A stretch of DNA of 64,000 nt from Pyropia haitanensis (lineage: Eukaryota > Rhodophyta > Bangiophyceae > Bangiales > Bangiaceae), in the NCBI GenBank assembly GCA_008729055.1, contig SDUX01000001.1, positions 2,134,623-2,198,622 of the forward strand. The letters are read 5' to 3'. The notes beneath the pieces are model-generated. The model saw nothing but the letters and a program-made list of their open reading frames with translations, was not told the DNA's origin and did no database searches. The position numbers and the translations under genes are program-made. Below are positions 10,663-19,271 of this stretch, in pieces; the first letter of the stretch is position 1, and every line of letters starts with the position of its first letter.

Positions 10663-11247
10663 TCACAGCTCCTGCGGCGACATGCGCTGGGGGGTCTTGC
10701 GCTTGGCAGCCCCCTTCACCCCCTTGCGCCCCGCCAGCAAGCGGGTGGTGCCCTTCCACGCGACCTCCCGCGGGTTGAGCACGAGCATCCGATAGTTGAG
10801 CGCGACGGCAAACGTCAGGAAGGCCGCGTACGGAACCAGCAGCGCTGCTGCGGTCGTATCCACCCGCGCAAAGGTCGGGATCAACACACCCGCAACGACC
10901 GCCCACAGGGAGACAATGACCGCCAGCGCCACATCCATCCAGCCAAGGCCAAAGAAGATCGGCGACCACGACACGTTGAGCACCAAGCTCCCGGCATAAT
11001 AGACCGACAGCTGGTGAGAAAGCCAGCCCGTCACTAACGCGACCCGGTAGGACGCCACGCCCATGGACGCGTACAGGAGGGTCCATGCGATGGGGAAGAC
11101 CACATTGGGCGGGACCCAAGACGGTTTCGTCAGCGACGGATACCAGTCCCGCACCGAGTTGACCGTAAAGCGGGCGCCAGCAAAGCCCAGCAGCACAGGA
11201 AAAGCAATGGACAGGCCAAAAGAGAGGAGGCGCTGCGGGTCCGCCAT
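10663..11247 (-). CDS. tspO: TspO/translocator (peripheral benzodiazepine receptor) family protein
   Basis: Five-helix membrane protein that binds tetrapyrroles and sterols, found in mitochondrial or plastid/ER membranes of eukaryotes. The single exon gives 194 residues from the ATG at 11245-11247. The N-terminal half carries the family hallmark WYPSLTKPSWVPPNVVFPI followed by AWTLLYASMGVASY. The third and fourth helices are LNVSWSPIFFGLGWMDVA and the DVALAVIVSLWAVVAGVLI run. The fifth includes AAFLTFAVALNYRML. A basic tail of ~35 residues (RKGVKGAAKRK) extends beyond the usual end. Family membership is clear. The ligand and membrane cannot be read from sequence. Confidence 0.93.
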   Translation of the reverse strand: MADPQRLLSFGLSIAFPVLLGFAGARFTVNSVRDWYPSLTKPSWVPPNVVFPIAWTLLYASMGVASYRVALVTGWLSHQLSVYYAGSLVLNVSWSPIFFGLGWMDVALAVIVSLWAVVAGVLIPTFARVDTTAAALLVPYAAFLTFAVALNYRMLVLNPREVAWKGTTRLLAGRKGVKGAAKRKTPQRMSPQEL

Positions 11248-12726
11248 CGTGGAGGAGAACTAGGGACAGCGCGGGGGGAAGAAGGGAAATGCGGTAATGG
11301 GAGGAGGAGGGATGAGGGACGGCGGGGAGGGGAAGAGCACAGGAAGACCGACGGCTGCTAGCGGAAGAGGACGGCAAAAAATGCACCGGCACCTACTCGA
11401 CACTGGTGCAAGAGGGGGGCGTCCACTGGACAGCGAGGGCCAACGCGTCCGCACGACACTGGTTGCAGAGGGGGCATTCCTAGTGTGCAAGACGGCCGTG
11501 GGGACAGCACGCTTGGGCATGGAAGCGGCACAGTCGAATCTCGTCAACGCGTGGCGGTTGGGCGACGACTGGTCGTGCACCGCGAGGCCAGGCTCCAGCT
11601 GGCGCTTGTGGACCAGATTTGGATCATGCCACCGCATCGTGTCCTGACATGCCATTGCACGCAGCAGACAGGCTCGCTCGATGGCCGTTGGGGAGTGACT
11701 CACGCATGCAATGGACACGTTCCACTCACGATCGATGAGAGTACTCTGATTGGATCTGTTGGATCAAAGTTGTATACGATCTTCCAGACCGTGGACGCGG
11801 TCGACAAGCCGTTGTGGTAAAGTACCGATCACGATCAGCAGAACTCTGATTTACACGCTTTAAGCTCTTGGTACACATTCCAAGGTGCATGCTGGATTTG
11901 ATGACGCGATTGAGTGCCACCTTTCAGCGGCGGAGCCCGAGGTGTTGGATGCATGCCGCGCTCTGGCGCGCCCACGCGCCACGACGTGCTCGTGGCTAGC
12001 CATGCCCGCGTGCGCCACGACTGCCCCCGCAGGACGCACGACGCTCCATCCTGGCCTCGTTGATGCGCCACGATCCCCCCTGGCCGACCTGCTCGCCACG
12101 GCGCGCCACGGCCCCCGCTTGCACCCGCTCACTTTGACGACGACGCCGCGGAGGCGGTTGCCGCGGGGAGTACGGCGCCCCGCGCTCCTTCACCTCACAA
12201 TCACCGGCGGTAGACACGAAGCGGTGACTGGGGCGCGCTCTGGATTTTCGCCTCGGCGGGCGCCACGAGCGGCCCGCCGTGGTGGGGGGCGGAGGGGGCC
12301 AGTGGCCGCGGCAATACCAGGCACTGCCGCCAACCCTCTGCTGCGCTGCCCTGTTCGGGTGCGGAGGGGGTTGACTGGTGCGTGGGGTGCTGGTGGCGCG
12401 CTGGGGTCAGTCCTCGTTTCGACGTGTTGATGGCCCCTGTGGCGAGCGCTCACCCCAGTGGCGTGGTTGGAAGACCCCGCCGTCGGGTTTGCGCCGGCCC
12501 TCGCACTTGGCGGTCATGGCTGTGATGCCGTGGATAGAGGTTCGCGCCTGAGGCGTGGAGGCGCCTCAACGTCCGGCTTGGAGAGGGCGTTGGGGACGTG
12601 GCAGCTGGGCTGGCCGGTGTGGTGGTGGGGGCCGGCGGTGGCTGGCGGCGGGCGCACGGGTGCAGCACCCCGTAGCGGGGCTTGTGGGCATTTTCTCCGC
12701 TCCCTTCCCTCCCCCCGAGGTGGGGG
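11248..12726. other. divergent intergenic region (TspO / DOMON-Hint gene)
   Basis: The two flanking genes are transcribed away from this 1.5 kb, which should hold both promoters. The right end carries a clear TATA motif at 12727. No coding with family resemblance is present. Confidence 0.45.
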
Positions 12727-12733
12727 TATATAG
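12727..12733 (+). promoter_or_regulatory. TATA box of the DOMON-Hint gene
   Basis: TATATAG in a G-rich context (GGGGGTATATAGCC), 189 bp upstream of the ATG at 12916. The same heptamer in the same G-rich setting precedes the antisense ORF in the retrotransposon at 44431. Transcription would start near 12755, so an in-frame ATG at 12748 probably lies upstream of the mRNA. Confidence 0.7.
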
Positions 12734-12915
12734 CCGCCGCGGCGCCGATGGAGGAGGCAACCCCTCTTCTCTCCAACACACCTCCGCGCCGCGGGTCCCA
12801 ACGCCGGACCTTCTCTACCCTCTGGGAACCCCCCGCGTTGGGGCGTACGCCATTGTCCGGTTGCCGTGGCGCTACTCTCCTCCCCTTGGTCCCACCCTCG
12901 ACGCTGCCGACCACC

Positions 12916-15900
12916 ATGGCCCCATCCCTTCGCCTGGCGGCCGCGGCCGCTGTGGCGGCGGTTGTGGGCGCTGCGGCCTCTGTGGCCGCTGCCCCGCCCT
13001 GCGACATGCCCTTCAATGGGGCGATGCACACCTTCTCGTCATGCGCGCCGATGGGTACCTCCGGCATGCGGATGTACTGGTCGATGGGTGCCAACGACGT
13101 GCTGTCGGCCATGTTCACCTTCCCGGCGTCGGCGACCGCCCCCGGCTGGGCGGCCGTGTCCCTCGTCGACTCGGACTACACGCCTGGGTTGCCGCCCAAG
13201 GTGGCCGTGGTGGGGGCGTTGAAGTACGACGGCAGCGGGGCCGAGGCGGCGCTTGTGGCGCTGCGCGGTCGGGGCGATGGTCATGGGGTGTCGCGGCTCG
13301 AGTCGGAGCTGGACGGGATGCTGGTCAAGGTCTACTTCCACCGCCAGATGCCTGCGCCGGTGGTGGCGTCGACGTACGTGCCAATGGTGTGGACGGCGGG
13401 CATGCTCCCTGTGACGGTGCCGATGCTCAAGGAGCCGTGGCCAGGGATGGGGCGGTTCCAGCCGGCGGGCATGGGCCCGCAGATGATGGCACCGTACCCG
13501 CCTCGCGGGTTTCCGGAGGGTATGCTGCCCGGTCGCGAGCCGGCCATGCCAGTGCCCGCGCCGGTGCCGGCGCCAGCTCGGGGTGGGCCTGTGGCGACGC
13601 CCAACCCGGACTGCCTCATCGACTACAATGGCGGTCCCATGCAGTTCCGCTCGTGCCGGACGCTGGCTGGGGACATTGGGATGCGTCTGCTGTGGCAGAC
13701 CAACGCGGCCAACGACACGCTGATCATGCTGTTCACGGCGGTGACGCCTGGGTGGGCGGCGTTCAGCTTTTCTGGGGCGGACCAGCTGATGCTGGGGAAC
13801 CCCAACAAGCTGGCTGTGATTGGCGTGACGACCGAGGACGGGATGACGACGGCGCGGGTGTACTCCATCGCGGCGCGCACACCGGCGGGCGTACAGCCGG
13901 CGGAGGACGCGGCGATCATGGGCGCGTACAGCAACGTGTCGGCGGAGCGGGACGGGGAGCTGATCAAGGTGTACTTTGAGCGGCCGCTGTCGGCCGTGCC
14001 GGGGATTGGGGGCCCGATGACCAATGCGATCTGGTCGATTGGGGAGGTGGCGCCGTCGCTGACCAACCTGCCTGGGCACACGCTGGCGGAGGCTGGGATT
14101 GTGAACCTGTTTGGGGTGCGGGTGACGCCCACCCCTGTTCCGGCGCCGGGGCCGGTTGGGGCGCCGTTCTTGCCGCCAGGTGGCGGTGCGCAGACTCCGG
14201 CGCCGGTGCCGGCGCCAGCTCGGGGTGGGCCTGTGGCGACGCCCAACCCGGACTGCCTCATCGACTACAATGGCGGTCCCATGCAGTTCCGCTCGTGCCG
14301 GACGCTGGCTGGGGACATTGGGATGCGTCTGCTGTGGCAGACCAACGCGGCCAACGACACGCTGATCATGCTGTTCACGGCGGTGACGCCTGGGTGGGCG
14401 GCGTTCAGCTTTTCTGGGGCGGACCAGCTGATGCTGGGGAACCCCAACAAGCTGGCTGTGATTGGCGTGACGACCGAGGACGGGATGACGACGGCGCGGG
14501 TGTACTCCATCGCGGCGCGCACACCGGCGGGCGTACAGCCGGCGGAGGACGCGGCGATCATGGGCGCGTACAGCAACGTGTCGGCGGAGCGGGACGGGGA
14601 GCTGATCAAGGTGTACTTTGAGCGGCCGCTGTCGGCCGTGCCGGGGATTGGGGGCCCGATGACCAATGCGATCTGGTCGATTGGGGAGGTGGCGCCGTCG
14701 CTGACCAACCTGCCTGGGCACACGCTGGCGGAGGCTGGGATTGTGAACCTGTTTGGGGTGCGGGTGACGCCCACCCCTGTTCCGGCGCCGGGGCCGGTTG
14801 GGGCGCCGTTCTTGCCGCCAGGTGGCGGTGCGCAGACTCCGGCGCCGGTGCCGGCGCCAGCTCGGGGTGGGCCTGTGGCGACGCCCAACCCGGACTGCCT
14901 CATCGACTACAATGGCGGTCCCATGCAGTTCCGCTCGTGCCGGACGCTGGCTGGGGACATTGGGATGCGTCTGCTGTGGCAGACCAACGCGGCCAACGAC
15001 ACGCTGATCATGCTGTTCACGGCGGTGACGCCTGGGTGGGCGGCGTTCAGCTTTTCTGGGGCGGACCAGCTGATGCTGGGGAACCCCAACAAGCTGGCTG
15101 TGATTGGCGTGACGACCGAGGACGGGATGACGACGGCGCGGGTGTACTCCATCGCGGCGCGCACACCGGCGGGCGTACAGCCGGCGGAGGACGCGGCGAT
15201 CATGGGCGCGTACAGCAACGTGTCGGCGGAGCGGGACGGGGAGCTGATCAAGGTGTACTTTGAGCGGCCGCTGTCGGCCGTGCCGGGGATTGGGGGCCCG
15301 ATGACCAATGCGATCTGGTCGATTGGGGAGGTGGCGCCGTCGCTGACCAACCTGCCTGGGCACACGCTGGCGGAGGCTGGGATTGTGAACCTGTTTGGGG
15401 TGCGGGCGACGCCGACGCCGGCGCCGACGCCCGCCAGCAATGGTGACGACGCGGTCGGTGACGCCGCCTCTGGCGTAGCGGACGCGGTGGCCGCGTGCTT
15501 CCCGGCCGACGCGACCACGACGCTCGCGTCGGGGGCACGCGTCCGCATGGACCAGCTGGCGATTGGGGACACGGTTGCGGTCGGCGGCGGCCGCTTCTCA
15601 GACGTGTTTGCGTTTACGCACGCGGATGCCGCCGCCGTCTCGACGTTTGTGGAGCTGACTGTAGCGGCCGCCGCCGACACGTGCGCCGCGGACGCGCGGG
15701 CGCTGCGGCTGACGCCGGGCCACTACCTGTCGGTCAATGGGCGGCTGGCGGCGGCGGGCACGGTGGTGGTGGGCGACCGGCTGGTGCGCGCGGACGGGTC
15801 GGCGGGGGTGGTGACGGCCGTGGCGACCCGGCGCGGCGGCGGCTTGTACAACCCGCAGACGCTCGACGGCGCCATCCTCGTGGACGGCATCGTCGCGTCC

Positions 15901-16053
15901 ACCTACACGACGGCGGTGGAGCCGCGGCTCGCGGCCGCCGCGCTCACGCCGCTCCGCGCCGCGTACGCTCTCGGCGGCGGCTGGCTCGGCGGCCTCCTCA
16001 CCCGCTCCTCCCGGCTGGCGGGCGCCCTTCCGGCCGGCCCGGCGGTGGTCTAG
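12916..16053 (+). CDS. secreted four-DOMON protein with C-terminal Hint (hedgehog-type autoprocessing) domain
   Basis: 1045 residues from the ATG at 12916 (ACCACCATGG). A hydrophobic Ala/Val signal peptide (residues ~1-30) is followed by a diverged DOMON-like unit (~31-210) and three near-identical 214-residue units starting at ~215, 429 and 643. Each has CLIDYNG, FRSC, MRLLWQTNAANDTL, TPGWAAFSFSG and NPNKLAVIG, the cysteine and strand pattern of DOMON haem/sugar-binding domains. Pro/Ala/Thr linkers join them. From C861 (CFPADATTTLASG) a Hint domain runs to ~990, with the block-B motif T933-P-G-H936 and hydrophobic strand FVELTV. By analogy with Hedgehog, C861 would cleave the chain and release the DOMON ectodomain, possibly with a C-terminal adduct. 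No residue pattern identifies the adduct. The tail (~1000-1045) is weakly hydrophobic. No intron. The domain calls are good; the extracellular role is inferred. Confidence 0.85.
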   Translation: MAPSLRLAAAAAVAAVVGAAASVAAAPPCDMPFNGAMHTFSSCAPMGTSGMRMYWSMGANDVLSAMFTFPASATAPGWAAVSLVDSDYTPGLPPKVAVVGALKYDGSGAEAALVALRGRGDGHGVSRLESELDGMLVKVYFHRQMPAPVVASTYVPMVWTAGMLPVTVPMLKEPWPGMGRFQPAGMGPQMMAPYPPRGFPEGMLPGREPAMPVPAPVPAPARGGPVATPNPDCLIDYNGGPMQFRSCRTLAGDIGMRLLWQTNAANDTLIMLFTAVTPGWAAFSFSGADQLMLGNPNKLAVIGVTTEDGMTTARVYSIAARTPAGVQPAEDAAIMGAYSNVSAERDGELIKVYFERPLSAVPGIGGPMTNAIWSIGEVAPSLTNLPGHTLAEAGIVNLFGVRVTPTPVPAPGPVGAPFLPPGGGAQTPAPVPAPARGGPVATPNPDCLIDYNGGPMQFRSCRTLAGDIGMRLLWQTNAANDTLIMLFTAVTPGWAAFSFSGADQLMLGNPNKLAVIGVTTEDGMTTARVYSIAARTPAGVQPAEDAAIMGAYSNVSAERDGELIKVYFERPLSAVPGIGGPMTNAIWSIGEVAPSLTNLPGHTLAEAGIVNLFGVRVTPTPVPAPGPVGAPFLPPGGGAQTPAPVPAPARGGPVATPNPDCLIDYNGGPMQFRSCRTLAGDIGMRLLWQTNAANDTLIMLFTAVTPGWAAFSFSGADQLMLGNPNKLAVIGVTTEDGMTTARVYSIAARTPAGVQPAEDAAIMGAYSNVSAERDGELIKVYFERPLSAVPGIGGPMTNAIWSIGEVAPSLTNLPGHTLAEAGIVNLFGVRATPTPAPTPASNGDDAVGDAASGVADAVAACFPADATTTLASGARVRMDQLAIGDTVAVGGGRFSDVFAFTHADAAAVSTFVELTVAAAADTCAADARALRLTPGHYLSVNGRLAAAGTVVVGDRLVRADGSAGVVTAVATRRGGGLYNPQTLDGAILVDGIVASTYTTAVEPRLAAAALTPLRAAYALGGGWLGGLLTRSSRLAGALPAGPAVV
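13558..15404 (+). repeat. three tandem 642-bp coding units
   Basis: Units start at 13558, 14200 and 14842 with a 642-bp (214-codon) period. The third is cut short near 15404, where GTGACGCCCACC becomes GCGACGCCGACG. Compared by eye they match base for base, silent sites included. The first DOMON unit of the gene (12990-13550) is clearly diverged and outside the array. Confidence 0.92.
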
Positions 16054-16938
16054 ACGCGGCGTAGAGGGAGGGTGGGTGCCCCAGTGGCGGGCACCCTGCG
16101 CAGCGCCGCGCCCATGTACAGGGGAGAGAGGGTGCCGACGCCGCGTCGGGGGGGGGTGCTGGTGGCAGCCTGCCGCGTGTTTTGCTGTCTTGAAAAAAAA
16201 CCATTTCGTGCGTCCACACCGCCTCGCCCCTGCGCCTGTGACCCGTATGAGCACAGCAGTCCCCCACCCCACTTCCCCCCCCCCCCTGCCCCTGCACTGC
16301 CGGGCTGCGCCACCCAAAGCGGCCAGCACCCACGCGCGGTGGTGGCTGCCGCCCAGCTGGCTCCGTCTTGCCACAGCTGCAAGAGCGGGCGCATCCCGGT
16401 CGCTCCCCCCCCCCGCCAGCGTCGCCCCCTCCATCACCGCCAGCCCGCCAACGCGTGCGGCGCGCGGCGCGGGCACGCGGCCGCACGGCCGCCAACGCGC
16501 CGCCGCGCTCCCCCTCCCATCCAGTGGGTACCCCCTGTCAATGAAACGCAGTGGGGAGCGCCGCCGCCGCGTCCGTGAGCGCCGCGAGTCGGCGGCGGTG
16601 GCGGCGGCCGCCGGCCAGGCGGGCGACCCGCCCCCCCCCCGGCAACACGGGCGGTGCCGCGTCCCGGCGCCGCCGTCGCCCGCGGGCGTGGCCGTTCCGC
16701 GCGGATCACCGCGGCGGCACCGCCGCTCGTAGCGGGCGCGGCTCAAATCGGACTGGCGGTCCCGCCGTCCAGCGTCCAACCCGGCCTGCAGTGTCGCCCG
16801 CCCCTCTGCACGGTCGCCCTCCTTCCTCGGCCGGCTCCCAGACGCATCGATAAGCCCCTGCCCTCCCCCCCCCCCCCCCACTCCCCGACTGTCTTTTCCA
16901 CCAGCCGGGGTTCCCCCCCCCCCTCCCTGGGCGGCACC
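16054..16938. other. intergenic, no gene seen
   Basis: 885 bp between the DOMON-Hint gene and dCMP deaminase, with poly-C and poly-A runs (16191-16200, 16868-16880). It presumably holds the 3' UTR of the former and the promoter of the latter. No TATATAG motif or conserved coding is visible. Confidence 0.4.
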
Positions 16939-18081
16939 ATGATCATTGGCCTCATTGGCCCCCCCTGCGCCGGCAAGACCACCGTCACCGCCTGGCTCGC
17001 CGCCGCCGCGACCGCCATCCCCGTCGACAGCGTCGCGGAGCTGCTGTCGCCCGCCCGGGCGGGCCTCCTCGCCCGCGCCTGGCGCCCGGCCGTCACCGTC
17101 GTCATCCGGTCGGTGGGGGCGGCGGAGCTGGGCGGGCGGCCCGTCGCTGCGCTCGCCAAGCGGCCCTACTTCCTCCTCGTCCGCGTCGACGCGCCGGTGC
17201 TCGTCCGCTACGCGCGGCACGTGGCGCGCGTGGGAAGGAGGGGGGACACCACCTGCCCGTGCGGCACCGGACCAGCGGCGGAGGGTGGCGGCGGGGGGGG
17301 CGCAGGCGCGGACGCCGCCGGCGGCGGCGGGTCGACGCCGTCGGCCCACACCAACGGCGGGGCGGCGGACGCCATCTACGCGCACCCCCACGCCGACTGC
17401 CCTCACTCCCTCGCCACGTTTGTGGGCGTTGACGACGCCGGGCGGTTCCCCCCCCCCCCCCCCCCACCACCCCCCGGCACCCCCGCCGCGCCCTTCCCGC
17501 GCCTCCGGCCCGCGCTGACGGTGCTCAACCCCCACACGCAGCTCCCCCCCCTGCACGCCGCGCTCGTCGCGGCGGACCTCCTCTCCCCCGCCCACCGCCG
17601 GCCGCCCTGGGACGCGTACTTTATGGCGCTCGCCCGCCTCGCCGCGGCGCGCACCAACTGCATGCGCCGCCGCGTCGGCGCGGTCGTCACCGTCGACCGG
17701 CGGATCGTGGCGACGGGCTACAACGGCACCCCCGTCGGCGCGCCCAACTGTGCCGACGGCGGGTGTGAGCGGTGCAACGATATCGGCGGCACCCGCCGGG
17801 GCGTCGGCCTCGAGCTGTGCGTGTGCCTCCACGCCGAGGAGAACGCCATCATCGAGGCGGGCCGCGTCCGCTGCGGGGGGGGGGTCATGTACACGACCGT
17901 CTTTCCGTGCATGGCGTGCGCAAAGAAGATTGTGCAGGCGGGCGTGGCGCGCGTCGTGTACGGGGAGCCCTACGCGACCGACGGGCAGGCGGCGAGGTTC
18001 CTGGGGGGGTGGGCGTGGCGCTGGAGAGGTACGAGGGGGGGGGGGGGGGGGACGGCTGGGGGGTGGCGCCCGGCCGCCTAG
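16939..18081 (+). CDS. DCD1: deoxycytidylate (dCMP) deaminase with N-terminal P-loop domain
   Basis: Zinc enzyme converting dCMP to dUMP for dTMP synthesis. From the ATG at 16939 the frame gives 380 residues. The N-terminal half starts with a nucleotide-binding loop, GPPCAGKT (residues 7-14), as in yeast-type Dcd1. The deaminase core shows MRRRVGAVVT, ATGYNGTP, the zinc/proton-shuttle motif H298-A-E300 and P-C324-x2-C327, then YGEPYATDGQAARFL. A Gly/Pro-rich insert (~110-200) contains C/G runs. After AARFL the family continues with a short GV-type strand, which here lies in another frame: one extra or two fewer G in the 7-G run at 18003-18009 restores GVALERYEG and shifts the stop to 18122. 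A 17-G run at 18035 compounds this. The end as given is therefore probably wrong; the rest is secure. It converges with the FKBP gene. Confidence 0.88.
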   Translation: MIIGLIGPPCAGKTTVTAWLAAAATAIPVDSVAELLSPARAGLLARAWRPAVTVVIRSVGAAELGGRPVAALAKRPYFLLVRVDAPVLVRYARHVARVGRRGDTTCPCGTGPAAEGGGGGGAGADAAGGGGSTPSAHTNGGAADAIYAHPHADCPHSLATFVGVDDAGRFPPPPPPPPPGTPAAPFPRLRPALTVLNPHTQLPPLHAALVAADLLSPAHRRPPWDAYFMALARLAAARTNCMRRRVGAVVTVDRRIVATGYNGTPVGAPNCADGGCERCNDIGGTRRGVGLELCVCLHAEENAIIEAGRVRCGGGVMYTTVFPCMACAKKIVQAGVARVVYGEPYATDGQAARFLGGWAWRWRGTRGGGGGTAGGWRPAA

Positions 18082-18269
18082 ACGGCTGGGCCGACGAGGT
18101 ACCGGCAAAGGGGCGCAGTTGACGTGCGGGCCGTACGCGGGCTGTTGGCCATAGCTGGAAAGGTGGGGTGAGGCGGAGGTGGGGAGGCTCTCTGGCCGTC
18201 CAAACCCCCCCCCCCCCCCCCCCGCCCCTCCCCTTTCCCCCCCCCCCCCCCCCCACGTGATGCGCCCAC

Positions 18270-18906
18270 TCACTCCTCCGCCTTTTGCTTCGCCGGCGCG
18301 TCCACGCTCCCCGCCCCCCCCCCTCCCCCCCCCCCCCGGCCGGCGCACGCGCAGCAGCTCCACGTCCAACACCAGCGCGCCCGCCGACTCGACCCGCCGC
18401 GGGTTGAGCACCGTCGCCCACAGCCGGCGGCGGTCCCCGTACCGCCGCGGCACCGGCCCCATCTGCTCGTCCGCGTAGCCGAGCGCGGGCGGGATGAGCA
18501 GGCGGCGCTTGCCGCCGACGCGCATCCCCGCGGTGAGGCCCTCGACGAGCCCCGGGATGAGGCGGTCCCGGCCGAGGCGCAGCACGCGGGGCTCCCCCGC
18601 CGCGACGCCGCCGGTCCCCCCCCCCGGCGTGTCCCCGCCGCCCGCCGCGTACGTCGAGTCGTAGGGCCAGCCAAAGCGGTCGGCGAGGCGGGCGGTGTAG
18701 TGGAGCGTCACGTCGTCCCCGTCGGTGGGGACGGCGCCGGCGCCCACCCGAAAGTCGTAGTACTCGAGGCCGCTGCCCGTGCGGGTGTAGAGGGGGGTGA
18801 GGTCGGGCGCCGACGGCTCCGCCGCTGGGGGGGGGGGGGGGGGCGCAGGCCCGCCGCCGCCGCCGCGGCCGGCGGCCACCGCCCGCCGGGGGTGGTGGCG
18901 GTCACA

Positions 18907-18948
<42 letters not shown>

Positions 18949-19271
18949 AGGAGCGCCCGCCGGGCCACGGGGGAAGAAGCCCCCGCCGGTGGTCGTGGGG
19001 GGGGTGGGGGGGCAGAGCGGCCTGCCGGGTCGCGCTCGGGCGTCACCCCACGCCCCGCGGGGGGTGGGGGGGGCGTCGTTGCCGTGGCGGCCGCCACGCC
19101 CCGCCGCGGCGGCCGCCGCCACCCGCACCCGCCACTGCCGGCGCGCATGGACCGCGACGGGCCGCGGATAAGGAGCAAGGGGGGGGCCGCGACGGCCCAG
19201 GCGAGTGGCATCCTGGTCGGCACAGGGGGGAAAACGGCGCCGCGGCGCGTCGTCTGCCGCGGCGTCGGCAT
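18270..19271 (-). CDS. FKBP-type peptidyl-prolyl isomerase, probably thylakoid lumen; frame broken at homopolymers
   Basis: Proline cis-trans isomerase of the FK506-binding family. The catalytic domain (about 18790-18345) shows DDVTLHYTARL, YDSTY, GRDRLIPGLVEGLTAGMRVG, KRRLLIPPALGY and a final LVLDVELLRV. The VPRRYGDRRRL insertion before the last strand resembles plastid lumenal members. The likely start is the ATG at 19269-19271. A transit-like region follows, then ARRALLTAAAAAAAAAAAAAV (about 18960-18900), a twin-arginine plus hydrophobic stretch typical of Tat lumen signals. Signal and catalytic domain lie in different frames, meeting at a 17-G run (18827-18843). A second switch at the C runs 18314-18337 leads to the likely C-terminus APAKQKAEE with stop at 18270. 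Both breaks fit homopolymer length errors. Lumen location is inferred. Confidence 0.78.

Noticed and set aside
12748..12750. Upstream in-frame ATG of the DOMON-Hint gene
   Set aside because: It lies only 21 bp from the TATA box, probably before the transcription start, and would bury the signal peptide behind 56 residues.
15598..19128. A 1176-codon minus-strand open frame spanning the Hint gene, dCMP deaminase and FKBP
   Set aside because: Only the FKBP stretch shows family resemblance. The rest is the antisense shadow of well-identified genes in very GC-rich DNA where stops are rare.
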